This document shows, piece after piece, positions 7,859 through 16,622 of a stretch of 64,000 nt of DNA. Position 1 is the first letter of the stretch, and each line of letters starts with the position of its first letter. Below the pieces are notes generated by a model. That model was given only the letters and a program-made list of their open reading frames with translations. It made no database searches and was not told the DNA's origin. Made by a program: the position numbers and the translations under genes. This DNA is from Rubrivivax sp. (lineage in GTDB: Bacteria > Pseudomonadota > Gammaproteobacteria > Burkholderiales > Burkholderiaceae_C): NCBI GenBank assembly GCA_027485165.1, contig JAIXRN010000064.1, positions 62,001 through 126,000 of the forward strand, given 5' to 3'.

Positions 7859-9222
7859 CGCATCAGCGTGCGCAGGCTTTGCGCCTCGCCGCCCACCGGC
7901 CGGCCTGGGCGCGGCGTGTCGTTCCAGGCAAACAGGTCCAGGTGCAGCCAGGGCAGGCTTTCGGGCACGAAGTCGGCCAGGAACAGCGCCGCGGTGATGG
8001 CCCCGCCCAGCCCGTTGCGGCCGGTGTTGACGATGTCGGCGATGTCGCTTTCGATGCTGCGGTGGTAGTCGGCCCACAGCGGCATGTGCCACAGCGGGTC
8101 GTGCACCGCCAGGCCGGTGTCGACCAGTTCCCGGCCCAGGGCCAGGTCGCGCGTGAACAGCGCCGGCAGCTGCGCGCCCAGGGCCACGCGGGCGGCACCC
8201 GTGAGCGTGGCCATGTCGATCATCAGGTCGGGCTTCGACGCCGCGCCATAGGCCAGCGCGTCGCACAGGATCACGCGGCCTTCGGCGTCGGTGTTGCCGA
8301 TCTCGATGTGCAGGCCGGCGCGCGTCTTGAACACGTCGCCGGGGCGGAAGGCATTGCCGGCGATGGCGTTTTCCACCGCCGGGATCAGCAGCTGCAGGCG
8401 CACCGGCAGCTTCAGCGCCATCACCAGCTGTGCCAGGCCCAGCGCGTTGGCCGCGCCGCCCATGTCCTTCTTCATCAGGCGCATGCCGTCGGCGCCCTTG
8501 ATGTTCAGGCCCCCGCTGTCGAAGCACACGCCCTTGCCGACGATGCACAGGCGCGGGTGCTGGTCGGAACCCCAGTTCAGTTCGATCAGGCGCGGCGCGC
8601 GCCGGGCCTCGGCCGCGCGGCCCACGGCGTGGATGGCCGGAAAGCCACCGCCGGCGGCCTTCAGCAGCGCGTCGCCCACCACCTGGCGGAACTTGGCGCC
8701 ATGCTGCTGCGCCACCAGGCGCACGGCTTCGGCCAGCTCGGCCGGGCCCATCTGTTCGGCCGGGGTGTTCACCAGGTCGCGCGTGGACGCCATCACATGC
8801 GCCTGCAGCAGCCCGCGCTCGGCATCAGCGCCCGGCGGCAGCATCAGTTCGGGGCATTCGCGCGTGGCAGGCTTGTACAGGTCGAACTGGTAGCCACCCA
8901 GTTCCCAGGACATCGCCGCGGCTTCCGGGGCGATGGTCAGGCCTTCTGCGGCCAGCCGGTAGCGGCCCGATGGCAGGCTGCGCGGCAGGGCTGCCAGCGT
9001 CCACGGGTGGTCGGCCGCGCGCACGCCGGCCCACACGGCGTCGATGCCGCCATTGGCCGCCGGCACCAGCAGGTGGGTGTCCGGCGCGCCCGTGAAGCCG
9101 TTGGCGCGCAGCCAGCGGCGCGTGGTCTCGGGCGCCGCGGCCACGCAGGCGCCGAAGCTGTCGCGCGTGACGGTGACGATGGGCGTGCAGGCCGCGGTGG
9201 GTTTCTTCAGCAGGACGGTCAT
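7831..9222 (-). CDS. M17 family leucyl aminopeptidase
   Basis: 463 residues. The C-terminal catalytic domain holds the M17 signatures: GKGVCFDSGGLNIKG (metal and Lys ligands), MKKDMGGAA, and NTDAEGRVILCDAL, the family fingerprint, followed by DMATLTGAARVALG. The N-terminal domain (~1-160) is divergent from PepA. The enzyme removes N-terminal residues from peptides in the cytoplasm using two divalent metals. It is closer to the shorter 'leucyl aminopeptidase family' branch than to PepA itself. It is a single gene, with the start ATG at 9222 facing away from the gene at 9403. Confidence 0.92.
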   Translation of the reverse strand: MTVLLKKPTAACTPIVTVTRDSFGACVAAAPETTRRWLRANGFTGAPDTHLLVPAANGGIDAVWAGVRAADHPWTLAALPRSLPSGRYRLAAEGLTIAPEAAAMSWELGGYQFDLYKPATRECPELMLPPGADAERGLLQAHVMASTRDLVNTPAEQMGPAELAEAVRLVAQQHGAKFRQVVGDALLKAAGGGFPAIHAVGRAAEARRAPRLIELNWGSDQHPRLCIVGKGVCFDSGGLNIKGADGMRLMKKDMGGAANALGLAQLVMALKLPVRLQLLIPAVENAIAGNAFRPGDVFKTRAGLHIEIGNTDAEGRVILCDALAYGAASKPDLMIDMATLTGAARVALGAQLPALFTRDLALGRELVDTGLAVHDPLWHMPLWADYHRSIESDIADIVNTGRNGLGGAITAALFLADFVPESLPWLHLDLFAWNDTPRPGRPVGGEAQSLRTLMRYLESRFGG

Positions 9223-9402
9223 GGCGGGTGGGCGGGCCCGGGGGCCGGGGCGACAGGGTTACAGGAACACGCATTGTCCCCAGCCGGCGCCCCCAGCGTG
9301 CCGTTCACACGCACAGCCGTCGTTTCGTCGCAGCGCGCTCGCCCACAGGCGGCTGGGCGATCACATTCACGGCATCGCACCACCCCCCCGCAGGAGCCCC
9401 GC

Positions 9403-9804
9403 ATGAGCCTCTTCAGCTTTGTCACCCGCCCGGTCAAGAACATCACCGACGCCATCGTGATGCCGTTCAAGGCCGTGTTCGTGGTCGGCCTGTGCTGGGT
9501 CATCAACGCCATGACCTACAGCGGTACCTGGTGGGTGAAGTGGGTGGCCCTGGGCATGGGCATTGCCACCGTGGTGGCCATCGGCCGCGCTGCCAAGACC
9601 CTGCTGGTGCTGGCCGTGGTCGCGTGGGTGGGCCTGAAGGTCTACCAGCGCTACGGCCAGGCGGCGCGCGAACGCTTCGACGACTGGGTGGCCAAGACCC
9701 AGCCCGACGCCGCCGGCGTGCTGGCCGTGCTGCGCAGCCCGAACGTGGCCGCCAACGCGGCCCACGCCGACGACGTGATGCCGCTGCGCCGCAGCGTGCC
9801 CTGA
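9403..9804 (+). CDS. Small two-helix membrane protein of unknown function
   Basis: 133 residues from an ATG preceded by CAGGAG. The N-terminus (SLFSFVTRPVKNITDAIVMPFKA) is amphipathic. Two hydrophobic segments follow (FVVGLCWVINAMTY and LGMGIATVVAIG...LLVLAVVAWVGLKVY), then a charged C-terminal tail (ARERFDDWVAKTQPDAAG). Codon use is like that of neighbouring genes, and the ribosome site and length support a real gene. It is not recognised as a named family. It is divergent from the aminopeptidase and convergent with SapC; a perfect 8-bp stem (9824-9845) follows. Confidence 0.7.
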   Translation: MSLFSFVTRPVKNITDAIVMPFKAVFVVGLCWVINAMTYSGTWWVKWVALGMGIATVVAIGRAAKTLLVLAVVAWVGLKVYQRYGQAARERFDDWVAKTQPDAAGVLAVLRSPNVAANAAHADDVMPLRRSVP

Positions 9805-9823
9805 AGGCTGCGGTTCGCCAGCG

Positions 9824-9845
9824 GGCCCAGGTTCAAGCCTGGGCC
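9824..9845. terminator. Hairpin between convergent genes, possible terminator
   Basis: Perfect inverted repeat GGCCCAGG / CCTGGGCC with a six-base loop, placed between the stop at 9804 (+) and the stop at 9873 (-). There is no T-run on either strand, so intrinsic termination would be weak. It may instead protect 3' ends. Confidence 0.4.
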
Positions 9846-9872
9846 AGGGCCGCGGGGCTCAGAGCAGGTCGA

Positions 9873-10658
9873 TCAGGCCGCAGGGGCCTGCGGCACTGCT
9901 GGCGTGTCAGCCGGCGCCACCTTCACGTTGCGGGCGCTGTGCCAGTCCACCAGGCGCCGCATGTTGCCCATCGACACCCAGTGCGCATGCACCAAGCCCA
10001 GCAGGCCGTCGCGGTGCATCTGGCCCACCACCGCGTCGGGCAGGGCCTGCATCTTTTCCTCGTCCACCGTCAGGAAGCCGTCCACGCTGTGCTGGCGGCC
10101 GTCGGGCAGGGTGGCGTCAAAGCGCATGTCGCGCAGCAGGCCCAGTTCCTGCAGGCGCAGACCCACCAGCCGGGTGCGCTGAATTTCAGCTTCCAGGTTT
10201 TCCAGGTACTTCTGCATCGTCGTCAGCATCTCGGCCGGCTTGCCGTCGGCTTCGAACAGCGGGTTGCCGGTTTCCACCTGCGCCCCAGGCCAGGCAGTGT
10301 CGACACAGATCGCGAAGCGTTCGCTGTCGATACGGCCGATGCAGAAGGGGTAGGCGCGCAGCACCGCCGGCATGTAGTCGGCACGCCACTTGCCTTCCTG
10401 TTCGTACAGGTTCTGGTTCGCCAGCAGGCCCATCACGGCGATCGGGGCAATCTGCTCGCGACCGTCTTCTTCCTTGCCAGCGCGCACAAAGACGATAGGG
10501 TATTCACGCGCCACATCGCCGAACTCGACTGCCGCCACGAAGATGGCGTTCAGGCGGTTGGCCATGCGCCAGTCAATGATGGGCACATTCAGCTTCAACT
10601 GACGATGCGTGTCGCTGTCCAGCGCGATCGGGCTGGTGTGCAGGGCTTCGATGATCAA
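9873..10658 (-). CDS. SapC family protein
   Basis: 261 residues from a TTG start at 10658, chosen because GGAGAG lies seven bases upstream and the TTG overlaps the stop of the preceding gene as TTGA; no nearby ATG fits. The product starts with (M/L)IIEALHTSPIALD. It shows the SapC layout: IALDSDTHRQLKL near the N-terminus, ANRLNAIFVAAVEFGDVAREYPIVFVR, then AYPFCIGRIDSERFAICVD. SapC-like proteins were named from an S-layer export context in Campylobacter, but their function elsewhere is unsettled. It lacks a signal peptide. It is translationally coupled to the CNNM/CBS protein. Confidence 0.85.
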   Translation of the reverse strand: MIIEALHTSPIALDSDTHRQLKLNVPIIDWRMANRLNAIFVAAVEFGDVAREYPIVFVRAGKEEDGREQIAPIAVMGLLANQNLYEQEGKWRADYMPAVLRAYPFCIGRIDSERFAICVDTAWPGAQVETGNPLFEADGKPAEMLTTMQKYLENLEAEIQRTRLVGLRLQELGLLRDMRFDATLPDGRQHSVDGFLTVDEEKMQALPDAVVGQMHRDGLLGLVHAHWVSMGNMRRLVDWHSARNVKVAPADTPAVPQAPAA

Positions 10659-11956
10659 GGTTTCTCTCCAGGGGTTTCGGTCGGGGTCACCAGCAGCTTG
10701 TCGACGCGCTTGCCGTCCATGTCGACGACTTCGAAGCGCCAGCCGTCCCATTGCACGGCGTCGGTCGTCTGCGGCAGGCGGCCCAGCAGCAGCATCACCA
10801 TGCCGGCCAGGGTGTTGTAGCGGCCGCGGTCTTCGTCGGGCAGTTCTTTCAGGTCCAGCCGGTCTTTCAGTTCCGGCACGGGGATCAGCCCGTCCATCAG
10901 CCAGCTGCCGTCATCGCGCTGCACGGCCCATGCATTTTCATCGGTATCGGTGCCGAACTCGCCCGTGATCGCTTCCAGCAAATCACGTTCCGTGATCACG
11001 CCCTGCACCGCACCGTATTCGTCGACCACGAACACCAGGTCGGCGCTGGTCTGCTTGAAGTGTTCCAGCAGTTCCATGCCCGACAGCGTCTCGGGCACGA
11101 AGACCGGTGGCTGCAGGTGTTCCACCAGCTGCGGGTTTTCGCCGCGCGCCAGCGGCTGCAGCAGGCTGTGCGCACCCAGCACGCCGATGACGTCGTCCAG
11201 CCCGCCGCGGCAGACCGGAAACCGTGTGTGGCCGCTGTCGGCCATCTTCTGCAGCTGTTCGGGTACCGGGTCGGCGGCATCGAGCCAGGTGATTTCCGCG
11301 CGCGGGATCATCATCGACCCGATCTGCCGCTCGTCCAGCCGGAACACATTGCGCACCATCTGGTGTTCCTGCGCTTCGATCACGCCCGCGTCCAGGCCTT
11401 CTTCCAGGCTGGCGTTGATCTCTTCTTCCGTCACGCTGCGCGCCGGGCCACCCTTGATGCCCAGCACACGCAGCACGGCTTCGGTACAGATGCTGAGCAG
11501 CGCCACCAGCGGGCGCGTGGCGGCCGACAGCAGGTTCATGGGCCTGGACACCAGGCGCGCGACGATTTCCGGGTACATCTGGCCCAGGCGCTTGGGCACC
11601 AGTTCGCCGAAGATGATGGTGAGGATGGTGATGATCACCACCACCAGCGCAGTGGCGCCTAAGCTGGCCATGCCCTGGGCGACCTTGAAATCGTCCACCA
11701 GCCAGCGCGCCAGCGGCTGCGAGAAAGCCGCTTCGCCCACGATGCCGTTCAGCACGCCGATCGACGTGATGCCGATCTGCACCGTCGACAGGAACTTGGT
11801 CGGGTTGTCGTGCAGGTCCATGGCGGCCTGCGCCCCGGCTTCGCCGCTTTCCACCATCACCTGCAGCCGGGCCTTGCGGCTGGCGGTGAGCGCCATCTCC
11901 GACATGGCGAAGAGGCCGTTGAGAAGGATCAGGAAGGCAAGAAGGGCGACGTCCAT
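10655..11956 (-). CDS. CNNM-domain transporter-like protein with CBS pair and CorC/HlyC domain
   Basis: 433 residues from the ATG at 11956 (MDVALLAFLILLNGLFAMSE). The N-terminal DUF21/CNNM membrane domain (~1-190) has three or four helices and the family segment FGELVPKRLGQMYPE. A CBS pair (~205-330, MIPRAEITWLDAADPVPEQL; FVVDEYGAVQGVITERDLLE) and a C-terminal transporter-associated domain (~345-425, WLMDGLIPVPELKDRL) follow. Annotated 'hemolysin' in many genomes, these proteins are now tied to Mg2+/Co2+ efflux or membrane homeostasis; haemolytic activity should not be assumed. The stop overlaps the sapC-like TTG start. Confidence 0.92.
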   Translation of the reverse strand: MDVALLAFLILLNGLFAMSEMALTASRKARLQVMVESGEAGAQAAMDLHDNPTKFLSTVQIGITSIGVLNGIVGEAAFSQPLARWLVDDFKVAQGMASLGATALVVVIITILTIIFGELVPKRLGQMYPEIVARLVSRPMNLLSAATRPLVALLSICTEAVLRVLGIKGGPARSVTEEEINASLEEGLDAGVIEAQEHQMVRNVFRLDERQIGSMMIPRAEITWLDAADPVPEQLQKMADSGHTRFPVCRGGLDDVIGVLGAHSLLQPLARGENPQLVEHLQPPVFVPETLSGMELLEHFKQTSADLVFVVDEYGAVQGVITERDLLEAITGEFGTDTDENAWAVQRDDGSWLMDGLIPVPELKDRLDLKELPDEDRGRYNTLAGMVMLLLGRLPQTTDAVQWDGWRFEVVDMDGKRVDKLLVTPTETPGEKP

Positions 11957-12020
11957 GCGCGCCGCGAACGAAGAGCCGCGGTGGCAGTTGCAAGGTCGCG
12001 AAGGGTAGCAGAATCGCTCC

Positions 12021-12845
12021 ATGCTTCTGCTCATCGGCGACATCCAGGGCTGCGATGCAGCCTTGCAGCGCGTGCTGGACGCCGCAGGTTTTTCTGCCTC
12101 GCGCGACCACGCCGTGTTGCTGGGCGACCTGGTCAACCGCGGCCCCGATTCGCTGGCCAGCCTGCGCCGCCTGCAGGCCCTGGGCGCCAGCGCCAGCTGC
12201 CTGCTGGGCAATCACGACCTGCACCTGCTGGCTGTGGCCCATGGCATGCGGGCGGCGCAGCGCGGCGACACGCTGGACGCCTTGCTGGCCGCGCCCGACC
12301 GCCCAGCCCTGCTGGACTGGCTGTGCCAGCAGAAGCTGGCACTGCAGGCCGGCGGCTGGCTGTGCGTGCACGCTGGCGTGCTGCCGGGCTGGACGGCGTC
12401 GCAAACCCTGGCCCTGGCCAGCGAAGTGCAGGCCCTGCTGCGCGGCCCGGGCCTGGGCAGCTTCCTGCAGGGCATGTACGGCAACCAGCCCGCGCAATGG
12501 CACGACAGCCTGCAGGGCGCCGAACGGGCGCGCGTGATCGTCAACGCGCTGACACGGCTGCGCTTTTGCACCGCCGAAGGCGTGATGGACTTCAAGACCA
12601 AGGAAGGCTCGGGCGGCGCGCCAGCGGGCCACTTTCCGTGGTTCGACGTGCCAGGCCGCGCCACGGCGGGCCAGCCCATCGCCTTCGGCCACTGGTCCAC
12701 GCTGGGCCTGATCAACCGCCCCGACCTGCTGGCCCTGGACACCGGCTGCGTCTGGGGCGGGCGGCTGAGCGCCGCGCGCGTGGACGGCGGCCGGCGCGAT
12801 GTCTTCCAGGTCGACTGCCCGCAGGCCCAGACGCCGGGGGTTTGA
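12021..12845 (+). CDS. apaH: Symmetrical bis(5'-nucleosyl)-tetraphosphatase ApaH
   Basis: 274 residues with the metallophosphatase signatures GDIQGC, LLGDLVNRGPDS and LLGNHDLHLL, followed by the ApaH-specific region VCVHAGVLPGW and YGNQPAQW. It hydrolyses Ap4A to ADP and removes Np4 caps from RNA. It is divergent from the CNNM gene (65-bp gap) and convergent with flgF, whose stop lies only 17 bases away, the position where flgG would be expected if the flg operon continued. Confidence 0.95.
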   Translation: MLLLIGDIQGCDAALQRVLDAAGFSASRDHAVLLGDLVNRGPDSLASLRRLQALGASASCLLGNHDLHLLAVAHGMRAAQRGDTLDALLAAPDRPALLDWLCQQKLALQAGGWLCVHAGVLPGWTASQTLALASEVQALLRGPGLGSFLQGMYGNQPAQWHDSLQGAERARVIVNALTRLRFCTAEGVMDFKTKEGSGGAPAGHFPWFDVPGRATAGQPIAFGHWSTLGLINRPDLLALDTGCVWGGRLSAARVDGGRRDVFQVDCPQAQTPGV

Positions 12846-12861
12846 AGCCTGCCGCGTGCGG

Positions 12862-13587
12862 CTAGCCTGACGACAGCAGCTTGGCGGCGCCCTGCTCGCG
12901 TTCCTCGGCGCTCTTCAGCGCCTTCATCTGCTGTTCGAACTGCCGCGCGGCCGAGATCATGGCCACCATGGTTTCGATGGCGCTGACGTTCGACCCTTCC
13001 AGCGCACCCGGCTGCACGCGCGCCGTGGCTTCGGCCGGCAGTTCGCCCTGGTCGCTGCGGAACAGGCCGTCGGCGCCGCGCTGCAGTGGTGTCTCGGGCA
13101 CCACCAGCTTCAAGCGGCCCACCCCTTGCGGCCGCCCGTTGCCCACGGTGGCGCTGATGCTGCCGTCGGTGCCCACGTCCACCCGGGCGTTCAGCGGCAG
13201 GGTGATGGGCCCGCCGTCGCCCAGCACCGGCAGCCCGCCGGGCGTGACCAGCTGGCCTTCGGCATTCACTTCAAAGGCCCCGGCGCGGGTATAGGCCTCG
13301 GTGCCGTCCAGCGCCTGTACGGCAAACCAGGCGTTGCCCTGCGCCGCCACGTCCAGCGCACGGCCGGTGGTCTGGATGGGGCCGGGGCGCATGTCCATGC
13401 CCAGCGTGGTCTCGGCCGCGAAGGCGCGCGTGCTGGCGCCGTCGCCGCGCACCGGCACGGCGCGGAAGGCCTGCATCTCGGCGCGAAAGCCGGTGGTCGA
13501 GACATTGGCCAGGTTGTTGGCCAGCAGGTCCTGCCGCTGCAGCGTGGCCTTGGCGCCCGACAGCGCGGTGTAGATGAGGCGGTCCAT
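12862..13587 (-). CDS. flgF: Flagellar basal-body rod protein FlgF
   Basis: 241 residues, normal for the proximal rod protein FlgF. The N-terminal rod motif (MDRLIYTALSGAKATLQRQDLLANNLANVSTTGFRAE) and the C-terminal motif (GALEGSNVSAIETMVAMISAARQFEQQMK) are intact. It is exported by the flagellar type III system and built into the rod between FlgC and FlgG. It is the last gene of a flgBCDEF run; flgG does not follow. 17 bases separate it from flgE. Confidence 0.96.
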   Translation of the reverse strand: MDRLIYTALSGAKATLQRQDLLANNLANVSTTGFRAEMQAFRAVPVRGDGASTRAFAAETTLGMDMRPGPIQTTGRALDVAAQGNAWFAVQALDGTEAYTRAGAFEVNAEGQLVTPGGLPVLGDGGPITLPLNARVDVGTDGSISATVGNGRPQGVGRLKLVVPETPLQRGADGLFRSDQGELPAEATARVQPGALEGSNVSAIETMVAMISAARQFEQQMKALKSAEEREQGAAKLLSSG

Positions 13588-13604
13588 CGCGCGCGCTCAG
13601 CGGT

Positions 13605-14888
13605 TCAGCGCAGGTTCACGAGTGTCTGCAGCACCTGGTCCTGCGCCTTGATGGTCTGGGCGTTGGCCTGGTAGATGCGCTGCGCGGTGATCATGTTCAC
13701 CAGCTCGCCCGTCAGGTCGACGTTCGACTCTTCCAGCGCGCCGGCCTGCAGCACGCCCAGGTTGCCTTCACCGGGCACACCGCGCACGGGTTCATTCGAC
13801 GCGAAGGTGGACAGCCAGGCGTTGTCGCCGATCGGCTGCAGACCCTGCGGGTTACGGAAAGTGGCGATCTCGATCTGCCCGGCCGGGCGCGAACGGCCGT
13901 TGCTGTAGCGCGCCATGATCACGCCATTCGATTCAACGGTCACCGAGCTCAGCTGCCCGGCCGAGAAGCCGTCCTGCTGCAGGTTCGTCACACCGAAGGG
14001 CGACCCGAACTGGCTGACGTTCGACAGGTCGATGGCCAGGTTGTCGATGGGCACGATCACCGCGCCTTGCAGGTTGTTGCCGGCCACGATCTGCGGCATC
14101 ACCACCGGGTCGGTAGGCGACAGCGGCCGGCTGCCGTCAGCCGGGAAGACCACGGTCGTGAACGGTCTGGCCGGGGCGCCGCCCACCGGCAGGCCGTTGG
14201 CGGTGGCGTAGATGTTCCATTCGAGCGTATTGGCACCGGCCGGGGCTACGGCGTCGGTCTTCTGGAAGTACAGGGTCAGCGCCACTTCCTGGCCACGCAG
14301 GTCGAACACTGTCAGCGAGGTCTGCCTGTTGTAGGTGCTGGCGTCGCTGAAGTCGATGCTGGGGCTGCCGGTGACACCGGTGGCGGGCTCGCGCGAATCC
14401 AGGTTGGCCTGTAGGTCGATGCGGCTGGTGACCTGCGGTTCCACCCCGCCAGTGGGTAGCTGCAGCGGCAGCGCTTGGCCGGGCTGGATGGCGCCATTGG
14501 CGTCGGTTTGGTAGCCCATCAGCTTCAGGCCGGAGTTGTTGACAAAGAAGCCGTCGCGGTTGATCTTGAACTGGCCATTGCGGGTGTACTGAGGCGGGCT
14601 GGCCTCGTCGGTCATCTGGAAGAAGCCTGCGCCATTGATGGCCAGGTCCATCGGGTTTTCCGTCGTGCTGATGTTGCCCTGCGTGAACTGCTGCGCCACC
14701 GACGCCAGGTTGGTGCCGATGCCGATGTTGTTCGTGCCTGCACCGTTCAGCGCTGCGGCATAGACGTCGGCGAACTCCGCGCGCGATGTCTTGGTGCCAA
14801 AGGTGTTGGCGTTCGCGATGTTGTTGCCGATCACGCTCAGGTTCTTGCTGCTGGCGTTCAGGCCAGACAGGCCTTGTTGGAAGCTCAT
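13605..14888 (-). CDS. flgE: Flagellar hook protein FlgE
   Basis: 427 residues. The N-terminal SxQQGLSGLNASSKNLSVIGNNIANANTFG motif region and the C-terminal ALEESNVDLTGELVNMITAQRIYQANAQTIK region form the coiled-coil D0 domain. The middle (~130-340) is the variable surface domain. FlgE polymerises into the hook on the FlgD cap. It lies 63 bases after flgD and 17 before flgF. Size and ends are complete. Confidence 0.97.
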   Translation of the reverse strand: MSFQQGLSGLNASSKNLSVIGNNIANANTFGTKTSRAEFADVYAAALNGAGTNNIGIGTNLASVAQQFTQGNISTTENPMDLAINGAGFFQMTDEASPPQYTRNGQFKINRDGFFVNNSGLKLMGYQTDANGAIQPGQALPLQLPTGGVEPQVTSRIDLQANLDSREPATGVTGSPSIDFSDASTYNRQTSLTVFDLRGQEVALTLYFQKTDAVAPAGANTLEWNIYATANGLPVGGAPARPFTTVVFPADGSRPLSPTDPVVMPQIVAGNNLQGAVIVPIDNLAIDLSNVSQFGSPFGVTNLQQDGFSAGQLSSVTVESNGVIMARYSNGRSRPAGQIEIATFRNPQGLQPIGDNAWLSTFASNEPVRGVPGEGNLGVLQAGALEESNVDLTGELVNMITAQRIYQANAQTIKAQDQVLQTLVNLR

Positions 14889-14951
14889 GGGGTGCTGCCT
14901 TGGGTGGGGGTGAGAGTGAGACGGGAATGGAAGGGGGCTACGGGAACGCCG

Positions 14952-15620
14952 TCAGCCACCGACGGCGCGCACGCTGCTGTAATCGATGCGTCCCGAGACC
15001 CGGGTTTCCAGCATCAGCCGGTCGCCCTGGGTGGACACGGCGTCGACGCGGTCGCGCATCAGCGGCGTGGCCGTGACGGGCGCGCTGCCATTGGTGGCGA
15101 TGATGCGGAAGCGGTAGCCATCGGCTGCGCTGGGCAGGCTGCCGCTGCTGGGCTTCCATTCGAAGCCGTTCAGGCCGGCGGTCTGCGTGCCCAGTTCCAG
15201 GGTGTCGACCACGCGACCGGCGCCGGACAGCACTTCCACCTTCACGCGGTCCGCGGTGCCGGCCAGTTCAAAACCACCGATGGCGGCGTCGGCCGTGAAG
15301 GCCAGCTTGTCGCCCGGCACGGTGACGTCGCGGCCCACCAGGGCAGCGCCCTGCAAGGCCTGCATCTGCATGAACTGGCCGTTCAGCGCCGACACCGTGG
15401 TGTTCAGCGTCTCGATGCCGCTGACGGTGTTGATCTGCGCCATCTGGCTGGTGATCTGGGCATTGTCGGCGGGGTTCAGCGGGTCCTGGTTCTGCATCTG
15501 CGTCACCAGCAGCTTCAGGAAACGTTCGGCACTGCCGGCTTCGAAAGCGCTGGGCTTGTCGCTGGTGCTGCTGGCGGCGCTGGCATTCAGCGCGCTGTAG
15601 GGGTTGACGCTGGTGGCCAT
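14952..15620 (-). CDS. flgD: Flagellar hook capping protein FlgD
   Basis: 222 residues. The N-terminal capping segment FLKLLVTQMQNQDPLNPADNAQITSQMAQINTVSGIETLN is the FlgD hallmark (positions ~30-75), followed by the FlgD Ig-like/Tudor part (~85-215, ALVGRDVTVPGD; FEWKPSSGSLPSAADGYRFRI). It scaffolds hook assembly and is then lost. It starts two bases after the flgC stop, so the genes are tightly coupled. Confidence 0.97.
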   Translation of the reverse strand: MATSVNPYSALNASAASSTSDKPSAFEAGSAERFLKLLVTQMQNQDPLNPADNAQITSQMAQINTVSGIETLNTTVSALNGQFMQMQALQGAALVGRDVTVPGDKLAFTADAAIGGFELAGTADRVKVEVLSGAGRVVDTLELGTQTAGLNGFEWKPSSGSLPSAADGYRFRIIATNGSAPVTATPLMRDRVDAVSTQGDRLMLETRVSGRIDYSSVRAVGG

Positions 15621-15622
15621 GT

Positions 15623-16060
15623 TCAGCCCTGCCCGATCTGCAGCGTCTTCAGCAGCAGCGTGCGCGCCGTGTTCATGACCTCGACGTTGTTCTGATACGA
15701 ACGCGAAGCCGACATCATGTTCACCATCTCGTCCACCGCGCTGACGTTGCTGTAAGTGACGTAGCCCTCGGCGTCGGCACTGGGGTGGGCGGGGTCGCGC
15801 ACGCGCCGGCCGGGGGCGTCGCTTTCGTTGATGCTGCTCACGCGCACGCCGGCGCTGCCGGGCGAGAGCGGGCCTGCGGCCACGCCGCTGCCCGCCCCCA
15901 TCAGCAGGGTCTGGAACACCACCTGCCGTGCCTTGTAGGGCGTGCCGTCGGGGCCGGCCACGGTGTCGACGTTGGCCAGGTTGGAAGCCACCACGTTCAG
16001 CCGCTGGCTCTGAGCGCTGACTGCGCTGCCGGCGACGTCGAAGATCCGCATCATGCTCAT
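15623..16060 (-). CDS. flgC: Flagellar basal-body rod protein FlgC
   Basis: 145 residues, normal length. The N-terminal [27 protein letters not shown] and C-terminal [34 protein letters not shown] motifs flank a short central insert. It is a proximal rod component. It is second in the flgBCDEF run, 17 bases after flgB and two before flgD. Confidence 0.97.
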   Translation of the reverse strand: MSMMRIFDVAGSAVSAQSQRLNVVASNLANVDTVAGPDGTPYKARQVVFQTLLMGAGSGVAAGPLSPGSAGVRVSSINESDAPGRRVRDPAHPSADAEGYVTYSNVSAVDEMVNMMSASRSYQNNVEVMNTARTLLLKTLQIGQG

Positions 16061-16077
16061 CGTTCAGTCCTTGGCGT

Positions 16078-16530
16078 TCAGCCCTGGTTGGCGCTCTTCA
16101 TCGCGTCGAGCAGCGTGCGTACGCTGCCGTTGACGAAGCGCAGCGTGGCCTCAAAGTTCACGCTGTTGTCGACGAAGGACGCGCGTTCGCGGTCCATGTC
16201 CACGGTGTTGCTGTCGGCGCTGGTCTGGCTGGGCAGCGCGTACTGCAGGGCCGGTGCCGGGCGGCCATCGGCGCCGCGGCGCATCAGCCCGGCGGCGATG
16301 TCGCTGCCCAGTGTGCCGGCCAGGGCCGACGTGCTGCTGCCCGCCGCGCCGCGTGCACTGCCGTTGGCCTGCGTCGCGTTGCGCAGCGCGGTGGCGAAGT
16401 CGAAGTCCCGCGCCTGGTAGCCCGGCGTGTCGGCGTTGGCGATGTTGCTGGCGATCAGGCGCTGGCGTTCGGCCCGCAGTTGCAGGGCCTGGCCATGGAA
16501 GTCCAGCGAATCGGTTAGGCGGTTGATCAT
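16078..16530 (-). CDS. flgB: Flagellar basal-body rod protein FlgB
   Basis: 150 residues. The N-terminus INRLTDSLDFHGQALQLRAERQRLIASNIANADTPGYQARD is the FlgB rod motif, and the C-terminus has NFEATLRFVNGSVRTLLDAMKS. It is the first gene of flgBCDEF and divergent from flgA, with 92 bases between the two chosen starts. That shared gap must hold promoters for both directions, and this supports a downstream start for flgA. Confidence 0.97.
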   Translation of the reverse strand: MINRLTDSLDFHGQALQLRAERQRLIASNIANADTPGYQARDFDFATALRNATQANGSARGAAGSSTSALAGTLGSDIAAGLMRRGADGRPAPALQYALPSQTSADSNTVDMDRERASFVDNSVNFEATLRFVNGSVRTLLDAMKSANQG

Positions 16531-16622
16531 GCGGCGCAGTATGGGTAGCGCCCTGCGCCAGCATGAGCCGGAATAGCAGGCCTGCAGCCCGGCATTTCCG
16601 CCCCTTGGCGGGACGGGGGCAG

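Noticed and set aside
7678..9402. Forward open frame running into the membrane-protein gene at 9403
   Set aside because: The first 575 codons are antisense to the M17 aminopeptidase; only the part from the ATG at 9403 has a ribosome site and protein-like sequence.
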